DNA of 64,000 bases from Apostichopus japonicus (lineage: Eukaryota > Echinodermata > Holothuroidea > Aspidochirotida > Stichopodidae), in the NCBI RefSeq assembly GCF_037975245.1, contig NC_092577.1, forward strand, positions 9,275,013-9,339,012, read 5' to 3'. Position 1 is the stretch's first letter. Every line of letters starts with the position of its first letter. The position numbers and the translations under genes were made by a program. Below are positions 1-11,671 of the stretch, one piece after another. The notes under the pieces are model-generated. The model saw only the letters and a list, made by a program, of their open reading frames with translations. It was not told the DNA's origin and did not search any database.

Positions 1-2235
1 TGCAACTTATTATTATAGTGAGGTATACCTGAAGGTTATAACTGATGCAAAACCAACTTCTTCCACCCATTCTTCCACCCCCCCCCCCAAGAAAAAAGGT
101 CGACCTCGAAAAATGAAAAGCAAAAGACAAAAACAAGGAGTGGACATTGAGCTCCGGGGAATCCCCTGAATTACAACCGTTTGAAAATAGTGGCGCCCTA
201 CATGAATGCTCTATCTCTGACCGGGCGAAACTTGTATGATTCATATTTGCATTACTCTACACATGGCTATATATACCATACATTAGGCCAATATATAATG
301 CGTTAGGCCTTATCATAACACCGAGTTCAATTCCATCGTTTTAACAAGCCTAAATCTGATTTTCGGAACACCATTGAAGTCAACTAACCAGTAATTAACA
401 CTTTGTTGGGACTGTAGTGATATTACGATTAAGTATATTGAAGACAACAAGATCATTAATTCTCCAAAAACGAATGTATTACGCTTCGATTAAAGTTCAT
501 ATGCCTAAAACTACGTGCCTAACACTATTCACCATGTACATGTCAGAGCCGTATGTAGACATACGGATCATGTACATGCATACCACTGGTCCCTTGTTAC
601 TCAACGAAAGTTTCCTTTTACATGGGTGTCTATTTTCGACTGTGCAAATTAAATATTAGCCTATGTTTTCCTCCTAGTATGTTTTTCAAAGGTTAGTACT
701 GCAACCATGTTGGCCTAAAGATAGCACCAGCCATGTATAATTGAAAGGTATATATCCTTAGGAAGATGTACTTACTAGTTTTAATGAACAAAGGAAACAC
801 CATATGGAAAGGTGGCGATCATTTGATCCGTGCATTGTCGACCTCGGGCCTTAAGTGTGTGTTTTATACCTTCCAAAACGACCGTATCGCGATCTTTTGA
901 AAAAAATCAATGTACCGATATCATTTACTGATATCGGCTAAAACAAATTACAGTAGTTTAAACATTTCTCTTTCATAATCTTTTAACGAATCATCATTAA
1001 TCTGAACTTTACTGTATGTCGTTTTCCGATTAAAAAAGTTTAAATTTTTAGTCCAGTCGGATTTATGTGCTTGCATATTCGTTTATTTTACAAGGACGCT
1101 AACTTCAAACTACTCGAATTCTCAGACCGTTTGATCAAACTGCATGGCTAAACTTGCGCAACTAACTTCAAATTCTGTTCTTTCATATTTTATAAGCCTA
1201 TTTCTGATTGGTTAATGTTCACTGTATGTCTTTTTTCCATGGAATGAAAGTTTCCTTTAGAAATTTTTCTTCGAAAACCTCATTATAACGCCTCATTATT
1301 TATTCATGAGCTACGTCACGAATCAGCTTGTGTATCAACAACATTCTCACTGATGCTTCGTCCGACAATCGTATTGTGATTTCTGAGGTGAATTTCGAGT
1401 TTTGTTAAGTAATATGCAATGAAATAAGATGACGACATTGCAATAAACATAAATTAACAAGTTGAGAATCCTATTTCATAGTTTCCTTTGAAATAGGATG
1501 AATATAGTGGTATAAATTACCCACGTAAACGTTTGTAGCGAACGTACCGGCCTATAGTGCTTTATGTATTAATGCATATGGTTTCGTACAGTTAGGTTAA
1601 CACTCGTATGTACGTAGGCTAAAGCTATCGTTAGGACTATCACTGGTTGTTTGTTTGGATGATACCACTGTAAGTGGGTAACTCTTTATTTTGCTTTTAC
1701 AACCAATTCATTTGTAACAAATGTTATTTTCTCAAGTTCGATTTAAAGGTGTGCAGACAAATAAATGTATAAACACAACGTCATGTCTCAGTGTTCGTTT
1801 ACATTCACTGCTATAATTATTTTAGCATCAATTCATTTAGAAACAAATACAGTCCCCTTGCCGGTAATGGAACAGTCCGCCTGTCAATATGCATATTCAT
1901 ACCGGTGACTCATAACATCGGCGGATTTTAGTCTGTGTGGCTTTGTAGAGCAAATGCTCTTTTATAGCCTAAACTTTTCCATATGATTTATTTCAAATAT
2001 GTTCCTCGCGAACAAGGTCATTTTCTATTAGATTTTGGATAATTGCGTGCGGAGTCTCGTAAAGTAGCTGCCATTGGTCGGCTTACAGGTTATAAACGTG
2101 ATCATTAGCCATAAAGTCCCACCCAACATACACCTCAGACCCACTGCTCTCGACTACCGATATTACCACTGTATGTGGAGAAATTGTTATGTATTAGGTA
2201 ACATTTCTTTATGTGTTATACATGTAATACAGGTA
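1..2235. other. No gene seen; AT-rich intergenic or intronic DNA
   Basis: I see no convincing exon here. The only long open frame (417-659, plus strand) has low-complexity composition and no splice context. A short poly-C run lies near 80. The terminal exon of the minus-strand cassette gene at 2328-3981 should lie in or beyond this stretch, but I could not place it. Confidence 0.4.
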
Positions 2236-2322
2236 ATATAACGTCTGAAAAGCGCTTTGAGACATATCGCTGGTGTAAAGCGCCATATAAGAAACAAATA
2301 TTGTTATTATTATAATAGTATA
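2236..2322. repeat. Dispersed retroelement 3'-tail-like repeat with ATT run
   Basis: The segment contains AAAGCGCTTTGAGAC, then GTAAAGCGCCATATAAG, then an ATT-rich tail. This combination resembles the 3' ends of common non-LTR/SINE families in marine animals. It abuts the last recognisable cassette exon. The family assignment rests on the look of the sequence only. Confidence 0.45.
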
Positions 2323-2327
2323 GTTAC

Positions 2328-3448
2328 CGCCAATTTCTGCTTCTTCGCGTTTCTCATCGTACAGGAAGGTTGCTGCATATGAGGAAAAAAACATAACATG
2401 ACTAAGAATGGTCTTTAAGCCTATTATCACAGTGAGATAAACGTATAAAATGAGCATGTGTTATTCATGTACAAGACACTATAATAAATATTATAGTAAC
2501 CAGGAATACCTCCTTCTTCGCGTTTCTCAATGTACAGGAAGGTTGCTGCATGTGAGGGGGGGGGGGGGGGAAACATAACATGACTAAGAATGGTCCATAA
2601 CCTATTATCATAGTGAGGCAAACGTATATTATTTACATGTTTGATACATGTAAAACACACGTTCATATTATAGTTACCCGGAATATCTGCTTCTTCGCGT
2701 TTCTCATCGTACAGGAAGGTTGCTGCATGTGAGGGAAAAAAATAACATGACTAAGAATGGTATTTCAGCCTATTATCACAGTGAGCTAAACGTATAAAAT
2801 GTGCATGTGTTATTCATGTACAAGACACTATAATAAATATTATAGTTACCAGGAATATCTCCTTCTTCGCGTTTCTCAATGTACAGGAAGGTTGCTGCAT
2901 GTGAGGGGGAAAAAAAACATAACATGACTAAGAATGGTCCATAACCTATTATCATAGTGAGGCAAACGTATATTTTATTTACATGTTTGATACATGTAAA
3001 ACACACGTTCATATTATAGTTACCAGGAATATCTGCTTCTTCGCGTTTCTCATCGTACAGGAAGGTTGCTGCATGTGAGGGAAAAAAACATAACGTGACT
3101 ATGATTGGTCTTTCAGCGTATTATCACAATGAGTGAAACGTATACTATTTACATGTGTTACACATGTACAAGACACAATCATATTATATTTACCAAGAAT
3201 ATCTGCTTCTTCGCGTTTCTCATTGTACAGAAAGGTTGCTGCATGTGAGGCAAAAAACATAACATGACTAAGAATGGTCATTCAGCCTATTATCACAGTG
3301 AACTAGACGTATAATAGTTACATGTGTTATATATGTACAAGACACGATCATATTATAGTTACCTTGTATTTTTGCTTTTTCTTGCTTCTCATTGTATCCG
3401 TCATGGGGTTTGCTCAGTTCAATGGCAGCAGGCGGTTGTTCTTTAGAG
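2328..3448 (-). repeat. Tandem array of exon-intron cassettes, period 169-177 bp
   Basis: Seven units start (plus-strand coordinate) at 2328, 2501, 2678, 2850, 3024, 3194 and 3363. The unit is a 45-nt exon plus a 124-132-bp intron. Exon and intron are both repeated, so the array arose by tandem duplication of genomic DNA. Units at 2501 and 2850 are one subtype (YIE, EEG), and 2678 and 3024 the other (YDE, EEADIP), giving a two-unit higher-order period of about 347 bp. Confidence 0.85.
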
Positions 3449-3981
3449 CTAAACATTAATGAAATATACCATTAACACAATTAGAAGTATTGACGTGACA
3501 GTGAAATTTGTCATATTGCAGAAAAGGTCGAAAGGGAATTAAATAATATAAATAATTACGACAGGACGTAGCCATTCAAATGTTAACATGTTTAATATCG
3601 GTACCGGCAGACTAGTGCAACGTGCGGCGATGGGACATTGAAACAGATCACCGCACCATCACGGGATCCCCGTACTGTCCAAACGACATAAACTAATTTT
3701 TAATATTTCCGTTTAACTCATACAGGCCTGAAATATTTACAGAGAGAAGTTTATTAAGATGGGGCAACCAACTAAGCATTTTCAAAATCGTAACTAAGGA
3801 GACCTCAGAGTTTCGAGCAGATCTTACATTATAATCAGTTGTTTAACCTCTTATTGCATAAATAATACCATCATACTCACCGACTCCAGTTTGTTAGTCT
3901 CGGAATGCTAAAGATAGCATCTTCAACGAGAACATACAGCAAGGGCAAGGCTATGACTAATAGATCGTAAAGCAGTATCAT
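2328..3981 (-). CDS. Secreted repeat or propeptide-like protein built from cassette mini-exons (3' end not found)
   Basis: On the minus strand, exon 1 (3981-3881) starts at an ATG with an in-frame TAG 15 bases upstream. It encodes a hydrophobic leader (MILLYDLLVIALPLLYVLV...) that looks like a signal peptide or signal anchor, and ends in phase 2 at GTGAGT. Exon 2 (3448-3363) joins in frame and ends in phase 1. Six 45-nt exons follow: 3238-3194, 3068-3024, 2894-2850, 2722-2678, 2545-2501 and 2372-2328. Each is preceded by a T-rich tract plus CAG, is followed by GT, and is in phase 1-1. Each therefore adds 15 residues of the form ATFLYxEKREExxIP. The fifth-from-last residue group varies (YDE, YIE, YNE; EEADIP, EEGDIP, EEGGIP, EEAEIG). 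Every cassette carries a KR pair that could be a prohormone convertase site, whereas exon 2 has KQ at the same place. No amidation Gly is seen. Alternatives are a non-processed secreted repeat protein or a membrane protein with a tyrosine-repeat tail. No family was recognised. Confidence 0.65.
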
Positions 3982-5867
3982 GGTTCTAACTTTCTAGACT
4001 TCGAGATGCAGATATACAACCAGACTGCTACATGTGGCACTCTGAAGCGATCATCTTCTTTATGTAGATCTTTGTTTGTGTGCAGAACTTATGGTTTCAT
4101 CTGTGACGCAATAAAGTCATAATTAGCCTATAGTGGAGTGCACGCGCGCATTTGTTTCATGTGTGTATGTTTTAGTTAACAGGGATATGCTACTGCGTCG
4201 AATACCGCGTTGTGATACTATCAATGTTTTTATTCTAAAGGTTGCGCACGAAGATCATGTTTTATCCATGGTTTCCCTTGTAAATACTATGCTTGGAAAG
4301 TGCGCGTGATGCGCGATTTTTTTCACGTGTGTATGTATGTTAACAGGGAATACCGCGTTGTGACCTTATCACATTGTATCGTGTTCTTCGCGGTTGCTTA
4401 CAAAATAATTATTTATTCGTTACATAAATATTGCCTAGCGTTAGATGCATGCGTTCTGCAAAGTTGGCATCCACGCTAGCTTTTGAGCAAACTTCCAGGT
4501 CGGTAGCGCCATAAATTAACATAGCCTATTTGCAGTAGTTCTTTACGGTGCGTCTAGTTCCGTACAGGGTGCGCTACAGACGATACATCGCGGAGTAGGT
4601 CCTACATTTAAATTGTAAGGGTAATCAATTTGATGAAGGAGGAGGAATCCGGTGGGGGAGGAGGGTTGGGGCAGGCGAAACCATCGCCATCCCCATCGCC
4701 TTCTCCATCTTCATTATCATCTATCTATATTATCTCTTTCGAAACAGAATTGAGCTGTTAATAGAAAGTTAGCCGTATTCGTCAAGACGCTAAGAGATGA
4801 TAAATAACATCTCACGTATCGACATATATACATATTCATCCAGAATGAAAGTAGGTTATCATCATATACGGCAGGCCATATCGATTAGTGATCTTATAAA
4901 TAATAGTAAATATATGGCTTCCAAAAGGCCTGTGTATATTTGTTCTCGCATGCATATCATGCACTATGTAGCTATGGCATTAGAGAGAAAAGCCACGTTT
5001 AGGAACGATATTGTAACTTCTTATATATGTTGTTGCCCATGTATATTGAGAGCCCCAGATAGGACAGGCCTCACGAAAAGGGTAAGGTGGACAAGGAGGG
5101 GATGAGGTCATGCATCTCAAGGTCCCTGGTGTGATTTGGAAAATATGAAGGGACACGAAATATAATGAAAGGGACCGAAATTAAAGATGGATTGAGAATA
5201 GTGCGTTTTGTATTCATAACACACTTGAGGAAAACTTAAGGGTGTAATTCCAGATCCTGCTGGTGACATGGTTGTCTCAGAGCACTCCGAGTCGGACCAG
5301 GTCCTATATTTGTCTTAGATACCCAGATTATAGCACGCTGCCAATCTTTCAGTGCTTAGACGCATTATAGTAATGTATGCTCTCTTACATTGGTATTCAT
5401 ATAAATACTTCAGTTAGGTATAGTGAAACTAAATGTACACGTACCCCTTTAAATGATTCACCTTACATTTAATTACATATATGTTGCTGTTAGATTAACA
5501 TCGTACATACGCTCATGTGACCACAGCAGTAACGTGCGCGCATTGAAAGACTTGATAACAGAGTCAATTTCTTCAGTTCACCATTGAAATATCGGTCATT
5601 GGGTCCTTTTATTTTTATTTTTATTTAATGTCATTTATTTACGATTATTATACATGTATGTGGTACATCGATTAATGCATTAGTTCCGACAACAACATAG
5701 GTATGTCATCTGAATGATACAAAGGAATGATCTACATAATGCGAAAATTGAATCTGAAATGAGTACTTCTTCTTCTCTTCTTATACCGATATATAAATAT
5801 ACATATCATAAAAAACACACCTTCAGTGAATACAAAACTCACGCATACACACACGCAAAAATGTACA
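3982..5867. other. Upstream region of the cassette gene; no other gene seen
   Basis: The proximal part (3982 to about 4150) should hold the 5' UTR and promoter of the minus-strand cassette gene. A short local duplication is visible: sequence near 4165-4240 (GTTAACAGGGATATG...ATACCGCGTTGTGA) recurs near 4320-4375. The open frame at 4797-5105 shows no recognisable domain and no splice or homology support. Confidence 0.4.
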
Positions 5868-5909
5868 TACACACACATATACATACACACATAACATACA
5901 TACATACAT

Positions 5910-5943
<34 letters not shown>
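5868..5943. repeat. CATA/CA microsatellite
   Basis: A run of (CATA)n passes into (CA)n. The open frames overlapping it on both strands are only translations of the microsatellite. Confidence 0.9.
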
Positions 5944-6079
5944 CCATACATGTAAATGCCCTCAATCGGGGACCATATGTTGATACTATGCAAGTGTGGA
6001 CGTCTTCATATCAAGTTATTGTTTACAGGCTACAAGCGTACTTCCTTGATTGTTAATAAAACATTATGTAAATACCTGA

Positions 6080-6740
6080 TTTGTTTATTTTTGTCATCAT
6101 TTACGATCAATTATCATTATGTGATTTTCCACATGCAACTGTGGACATAATGAAAATATATTATCCAATCGTGGACACACAATAATGTGTGTACTTTCCA
6201 CATACCAACTGTGGATGCGAAGGTAATTCTATCCGATTGTGGACACATTAGCGTAGATTTTTCCCAACTCTAACTGGGGACATGTGTGCATAGCATCTGT
6301 ATATGCCAGGTACTTGCAACACATGACAGCTCAAACCACCACCCTATAATTTCCGAACACAAACATTAGGAATAGTCATTATTTATGATCAAATACCAAT
6401 ATGTGATATTCCACAATTCAACTGTGGACATCATGGGAATAACGGACTATCCAATCATGGACAGGGTATAGTGTGAGTTAACACATGGCAACTGTGGACA
6501 CAACGGGAAGGCAATCCAATGCTGGAAACACCATAGTAGTTTTCCCAATTCTAACCAGGGACATGTTTGCATATCCTCCATATGCCAGATATTTTTAGCA
6601 TGTGACAGCTCAAACCACCACCCTACTGTTAAAGGCATATTTTCTGTACATGTAAATAACACAAGTGCCACGTTAACATCATAATTAGTCATCACTGGCG
6701 ATCAACGTGATTTCCCATATCTCAAGTGACATCATTACAG
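6080..6740. repeat. Degenerate tandem repeat, period about 280-300 bp, with CAACTGTGGAC motif
   Basis: Two and a part copies are seen. Shared landmarks are GTGATTTTCCACATG-like sequence followed by CAACTGTGGACA, then TATCCAATC(G/A)TGGACA, then GACAGCTCAAACCACCACCCT (near 6326 and 6606), then AGTCATTA/CGATCAA. The CAACTGTGGAC word occurs several times. No coding potential is visible. Confidence 0.6.
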
Positions 6741-6949
6741 CGCTGATCCCTATTATATACACATGGTAGCCAGTGACGGATCAAGGATTCGGAAGGGGCG
6801 TGTGCCTCACCCTACCCCTTACACCGACAACTCCATTTTTGACGTTTCCATTTTTCCTCTCTCACTCATGATCTATATATATACTATATATTGTCTATCA
6901 TAACGCGTGTGTGCGTATATACGCCTTAAACAATTGTAGAATTGTGCTA

Positions 6950-7262
6950 TGAAAGCAACTGTGGCTGGTCGCGAACTCGACCGTGTCTTCAGGAAACATG
7001 ACGCATTTCGGGAAGGGGGCGACCGCCCCCCCCCCTTCAGCATATTTATTTATGATATCGCTATTAATTTCAAAATAGAAAGTGCTTAGATGCAACTTAC
7101 AAGGCCTGGGAAGTGTAAGGCTGGGAGGCATTTTCGGCCAAAATTTGCTTGTACGCTTCGCGCCAACTTATGGTGGCGCTACGCTTAGATAATTTGCCTA
7201 CAGGCTTCGCCCCTCCCTTGGCAAATTCGTCGCTACGCGCCTGTCCAACTTTGTACAGCAAA
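6950..7262. repeat. Dispersed repeat 'CTTCGCGCC', copy 1
   Basis: This shares with 10440-10700 the ordered landmarks GGCGACCGCC(C)n, ATGATATCGCTA, TTCAAAATAGAAA, CTTAGATGCAAC, GTACGCTTCGCGCCAA, GCTACGCTTAGATA, GCTTCGCCC and CCCTTGGCAAATTC. It is a non-coding element of about 260-310 bp and is GC-richer than its surroundings. The family was not recognised. Confidence 0.7.
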
Positions 7263-9244
7263 CAGCAGATACTACATCATAATTTCAGTGAGCATGAAAA
7301 TGGCGTTCCAGGATGAAAAGCCTCAAAACTGTCCGACTTGCCTGAAAAAAATAACCAACAATTTTTGCGCCCCCCGCGCGCGTTCAACATGTTAATGTCA
7401 ATTTCATAAGCAAGCATCTGTTATTACATCGCATGCTATCGTGTACCGTACGGTCCGTGAAAGTTGCGCAGTATACCGCGGGATGCTAATGTAAACAACG
7501 AAATGTCTTATGTGGATGGAGAAAAGCATGGAGGTCCAATTATGTCCAAACTCTCTTTTACATTAGTAATGGCGAATTAGGGGCTGCACCCCCCCCCCGC
7601 GCCTCCTACGCCTATGTGTGTAGTGCTCGGTTTCGGAAATATCTGTTATTTTTTCATTTCCTTCAGCCAAGTTTTATAATAGTCGTTATAAGAGGTTTTA
7701 ATATTTGTACACCAATAAATTAACTGTGTCTGAATTTTCGAAAATTTTTGACCAACATTCTTCATCACACTTCCCTCAACTCGTGCAATTTCGACCGGTC
7801 TGTTAGGAGTTGAAGGAGGTTTTTCTATATTGGTTGTCTATAGATGAAATTTTGTACAACATTATGAGTATGTTTTGAAGTGAGTTTATTCACGAGAAAT
7901 GTGAATTTTCAAATTCTGAACAAATAATGGGCGTAAAACCTTGAAAAGCGGGGCTGACGGATATTGTGGGCCGCGACGTAGAATCACCTACAAAAACAAT
8001 GATTCACAGGACATGGGATGAGGTCACATGATTTGTGACTGGTGGCAATCTTCAAACGGTTATAAGTGGAAAAAAACTATTGGGAAAACTTGGTTCTCAG
8101 GCAAAAAGTGTACATCTGGTTGGTCATTTCAAGCCCGAGAAGTGCCATATCCGGTGATCTGGGTGGTATGAAAACAAGAAATTTTCTTGTACGCTGCGCG
8201 CCAACCGATGGTGGCGCTCCGCTTAGATAGTAATTCGCGCCCCCCCCCCCGGGTTAGAAAATCCTGGATACGCCCCTGTTACATCGCTTGAAATTATTTG
8301 GAAGTTTATATGATTCTTTCCGAAAGAAATGAAGGTCAACTACCAAATGCTTTGCAAATAGAGTTTGCTATTGAGTATGTCGTTACCCTTGTATACAGCC
8401 CAGTGTACCTTTCTTTTATACAAAGCTATATTACCGTATCTATCTAGAGAACGCCCGCGGCAACGCTTTAGATTGTTTGTATCGGACAGATCCTCGGGCA
8501 TGTAAAGTAGCCTACATTGGGCAAGCACATTTGTTGTAGGCAGAAACGGATTCTGAGGCATGTACAGTTTGCACGCGAGAACAAGAGTATTAAAACGACT
8601 TGGCCAAGACTAGTATGTCGTTTACTCCCAAATGGAAACGATTAAAATATCGTATAAATTTTGTGGACACGATCTTAGTTAGGTGAAATTAAAGTCATCT
8701 GCCATTGGTAGTTTGCCCTAAATTGAGTGGCTGACCCATACTGGGGAAAAAATGACACCACATACTTCCAAGCCACACACCTGGAACAGTGAGACCCTTG
8801 TCAATCTCCACGCAAGTTTACGCTGGTCAATTTCTTCATCGGCAATTTGACTGGTCATTTTCATGAGAAAGCAATTGAGATGGAAAGTTTCTTTTTAAAC
8901 CCTAAGTGGTATATTATAGTATCATAGTTCAGTAAATGGTATTTTTTTTACATATACAAGGACTCTTATCTTTTTAAAAGAAAGAAACATTATAATATAA
9001 ATTGCGACAGTCAATGAATTTTTATTGATGATTTAGCCGCCGTTTGTAGGTGATCAGTTCTGTTATGGCCACGTAAGAATTTGGCTGTGGAAGGTAAGCA
9101 CCAAAACTGCTGAAGCAGCATGTGTCCAGACGTTACAAACTGTATAGGAATTGGGTTTATACATAGTCTATGATTTGAATAATGAAGGCGTAACATTCGG
9201 GACAATATGTATAGTTTATAGATCATATCGATATAAAGACAAAG
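7263..9244. other. No gene seen; repeat-rich non-coding DNA
   Basis: A partial copy of the 'CTTCGCGCC' repeat lies at about 8180-8275 (TTTTCTTGTACGCTGCGCGCC, then GGTGGCGCTCCGCTTAGATA, poly-C and a GGATACGCCCCTG end). Poly-C tracts also occur near 7585. No exon could be supported. Confidence 0.45.
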
Positions 9245-9375
9245 TTCCCTGCGTCATGTGGTACCGGCTTGATGTCTCTATTATAAACAATATCTCATTT
9301 GAGCCACTGATATATGGATACCTGTGTATGCCTGCCTATTGTATGACTGCCTCTATACGTACTATTGTGTACAGT
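9245..9375. repeat. Segment duplicated at 29579-29700
   Basis: TTCCCTGCGTCA(T/C)GTGGTACCG followed by ACAA(T/C)A-TCATTTGAG-CACTGA-ATATGGATA recurs at 29579-29700 in the same orientation. It lies upstream of the larger duplicated block of the two NACHT genes and could be a separated part of the same duplication. Confidence 0.65.
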
Positions 9376-9389
9376 GAATATATATATAG

Positions 9390-9645
9390 TAGCGTTAGCT
9401 CAGTGTTAGTTAGGAGTGTTAGCTCAGTGGTTAACGCCGATGCCTTCCAATCATAAGGTCCCGGTTCGAGTCACTTCAAGATTAATGTGTGTCGTCCAGT
9501 TACAGAGTTGTTGACAATTGACATATTAAAATATGAATCTAAGAGACTGACTTCGGTCAGCTTGCGGATGTGATTAGCCAATGAGGCTTCTTCGCCAGTT
9601 CGTTTGCAGGAGGATCTAAAATACATACATACGAACATACATATA
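9390..9645 (+). mobile_element. tRNA-derived SINE
   Basis: A polymerase III A-box-like TTAGCTCAGTGGTTAACGC (about 9420-9438) and a B-box-like GGTTCGAGTC (about 9463-9472) stand at tRNA-like spacing. A non-tRNA body follows (GTGTGTCGTCCAGTTACAGAG and so on), and the element ends in an ATACATAC-type simple repeat near 9622-9645. The head shows a short partial duplication of GTTAGCTCAGTG. It is not a functional tRNA: the acceptor-stem halves do not pair convincingly. Confidence 0.7.
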
Positions 9646-9675
9646 GTATCGTAGCCACTGGGAGAATGGGAACAC

Positions 9676-9780
9676 GTGCCTCCTCCCTTCCCCTACCCGC
9701 CCCTTGCTTCTCCCTCCCCGTCCACTCACACCCACCCCCCTCTTCTCCTTCCCCTCTTCTCCCTTCCCCTCCCCTAAATG
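9676..9780. repeat. Pyrimidine-rich (C+T) tract
   Basis: About 100 bp are almost entirely C and T on the plus strand, with few interruptions (CCCTTCCCC, TTCTCCTTCCCC). It has no coding meaning. Such tracts can form unusual DNA structures, but nothing here shows that this one does. Confidence 0.7.
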
Positions 9781-10439
9781 GTGTGGAAAGTTGCTGAGTT
9801 TATAACACACGCAAGCATAGTCGTATACATAGGAGTTGACGTGATGTAATTATAGCATCATTTTGTAGTCTGGGGGCCTCGTAATCATATTACGCGCCCG
9901 GGAGAAGTACGGGGTCTACAACAAACTTTATGGGATATGTGACCAGTGAAGAGAGGGGGCCCGGCATTGTCATCGGGACCGGACCTGGCATTCGACGCTC
10001 CTGCAGTGGAGTGCACAATGGGTGGCGGATCGCACGTGGACAATGGCCCCACCTCGGATCTTCAGTCGGGCGCAATGGCGTAGGGGTATGCATGTGGGTC
10101 ATGGTCACATCTCAGATCGCCAGTCATTGGGAAATGGTTCACTCCGTGGATAGTTGCAATCATCCTGGTGAGAATTGAACCCTTGATACGGTTGTATCAT
10201 CACCCTTACTATTATGTTATCATTTATTAGTAAACATTGCGTTGAGTGTTACTTATATGGACCTGCTTTATAGTCTAAACAGGGAGCTGCGTTAGAGTAG
10301 CAGCTCCTTGGTCTAAATATGCACAGTGCACAGTTTTATGTCTAAATTTATATTTTCTCTTTCCGGGCAGGATCTCACAAAAGTTCAAGCTCCAACACGT
10401 TAAACAGTAGAAAGTATACGATACCCAGCTCCCCATGTG

Positions 10440-10700
10440 CGCGTAGCCAAGGGAGTGGGGGTTTGAAGGGGCGACCGCCCGTTCCTCCCTTGAGCATTCA
10501 AAAAATTGTTATGATATCGCTAGTAATTTCAAAATAGAAAATGCTTAGATGCAACATACTTGGAAGTGCCATTTCCAGCAATTCGGCCAAAAGTTTCTTG
10601 TACGCTTCGCGCCAACAAGTGGTGCTACGCTTAGATAGTTTGCTGACAAGCTTCGCCCTCCCTTGGCAAATTCCTCGGTACGCCCCTGCAGCTCCCCTCC
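10440..10700. repeat. Dispersed repeat 'CTTCGCGCC', copy 2
   Basis: Same ordered landmarks as 6950-7262: GGGGCGACCGCCC, ATGATATCGCTA, TTCAAAATAGAAA, CTTAGATGCAAC, GTACGCTTCGCGCCAA, CTTCGCCCTCCCTTGGCAAATTC, and an end GGTACGCCCCTG. It sits inside copy 1 of the duplicated upstream block and is absent from copy 2, so it is either a later insertion or was lost from copy 2. Confidence 0.7.
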
Positions 10701-11657
10701 CCCACACACCTTTGGTATCTTGTGAACGCCATTGCGCTACTGCACCATATCTGAAGCATATACTGAAGCATATAAAGTTCTTTAATTGAAAAAAAAATTA
10801 TATTCTCAGTTTCTAACATGACTCAATCATTTGAAAACATCTAACCCTTCATATATAACAGACATTGTTGATGACTTAAACTAAAACTTGTTCTTCCGTT
10901 CATTGAAATCCTGTCTTACTGATAACTGACCGGGACGATCAATTTGAACAGAGCAAAATATTATTTGTTTCTAGAACGGGACTCTAATCACAGACCCTTG
11001 CAATCCTAATCTTACGTGTTAGAATCCCGCTCTATAGCTCATTATATCTACACTCTCTTTTGTTAAATTGTGTATAATTTCTTTTCTTTTTTATATTTGT
11101 TTAATAAACAGTATTTTTACGTTGTTTTCATTTTCGTAAACCAATCTGTGTAGATTTCTTGTCAAGGCATATTCAGAGTTGGCCATCGCCGCTTGTAGTT
11201 TGATCTACACAGTTTGCGTACCGTACTTAACAGGCATATTACGCACATATAGGACAACATACATCGGAAACTTACAATGGTTTCGCATTAATAGACGTAA
11301 CTGACAGCAATGCATATACGTACAGAAGGTACATTTGAACGGCTGATATGACAGAATAAACACAGCAAGGCATAAATATCAGATATGCATTGTATTATCA
11401 AATAAAGTCTTTGATTGTGTAAATAATAAAACATGAACTTTGAAACCAGATAATCTATAGACTGATTCCTACCGATATCTAGTTAGCATCCAGGTTCGTA
11501 TATTAGAACGTCACATGACCTACACGACGCCATCTTGTCAATTGGATATTCTTCATTCATGTTTCCATATGTTCTTCTTTCGTGATTTTCATCTGTTATT
11601 AAAGGATTGAAGGATTCTAGACTTAAATTTTACTCTGGATTATAAACCCACAAAGCG

Positions 11658-11671
11658 ATGATCGTACTGGT
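11658..11671 (+). other. Candidate first exon end: conserved ATG followed by splice donor
   Basis: ATG ATC GTA CTG runs directly into GTAAGT (donor GT at 11670-11671). The same arrangement is kept in the second duplicated block at 31638-31651 (CTG becomes TTG). It could be the 3' end of a leader exon. Four codons end in phase 0, whereas the NACHT exon needs phase 1, so another exon or UTR splicing is required. Coding status is not shown. Confidence 0.35.

Noticed and set aside
5714-5983. Frames on both strands at 5.7-6.0 kb
   Set aside because: They read through the CATA/CA microsatellite.
9420-9480. Functional tRNA gene
   Set aside because: A and B boxes are present but the acceptor stem does not pair, and a SINE body and simple-repeat tail follow.
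9890-10178. Opposed 72- and 82-codon frames as genes
   Set aside because: GC-rich repetitive sequence open on both strands, with no domain and no splice context.
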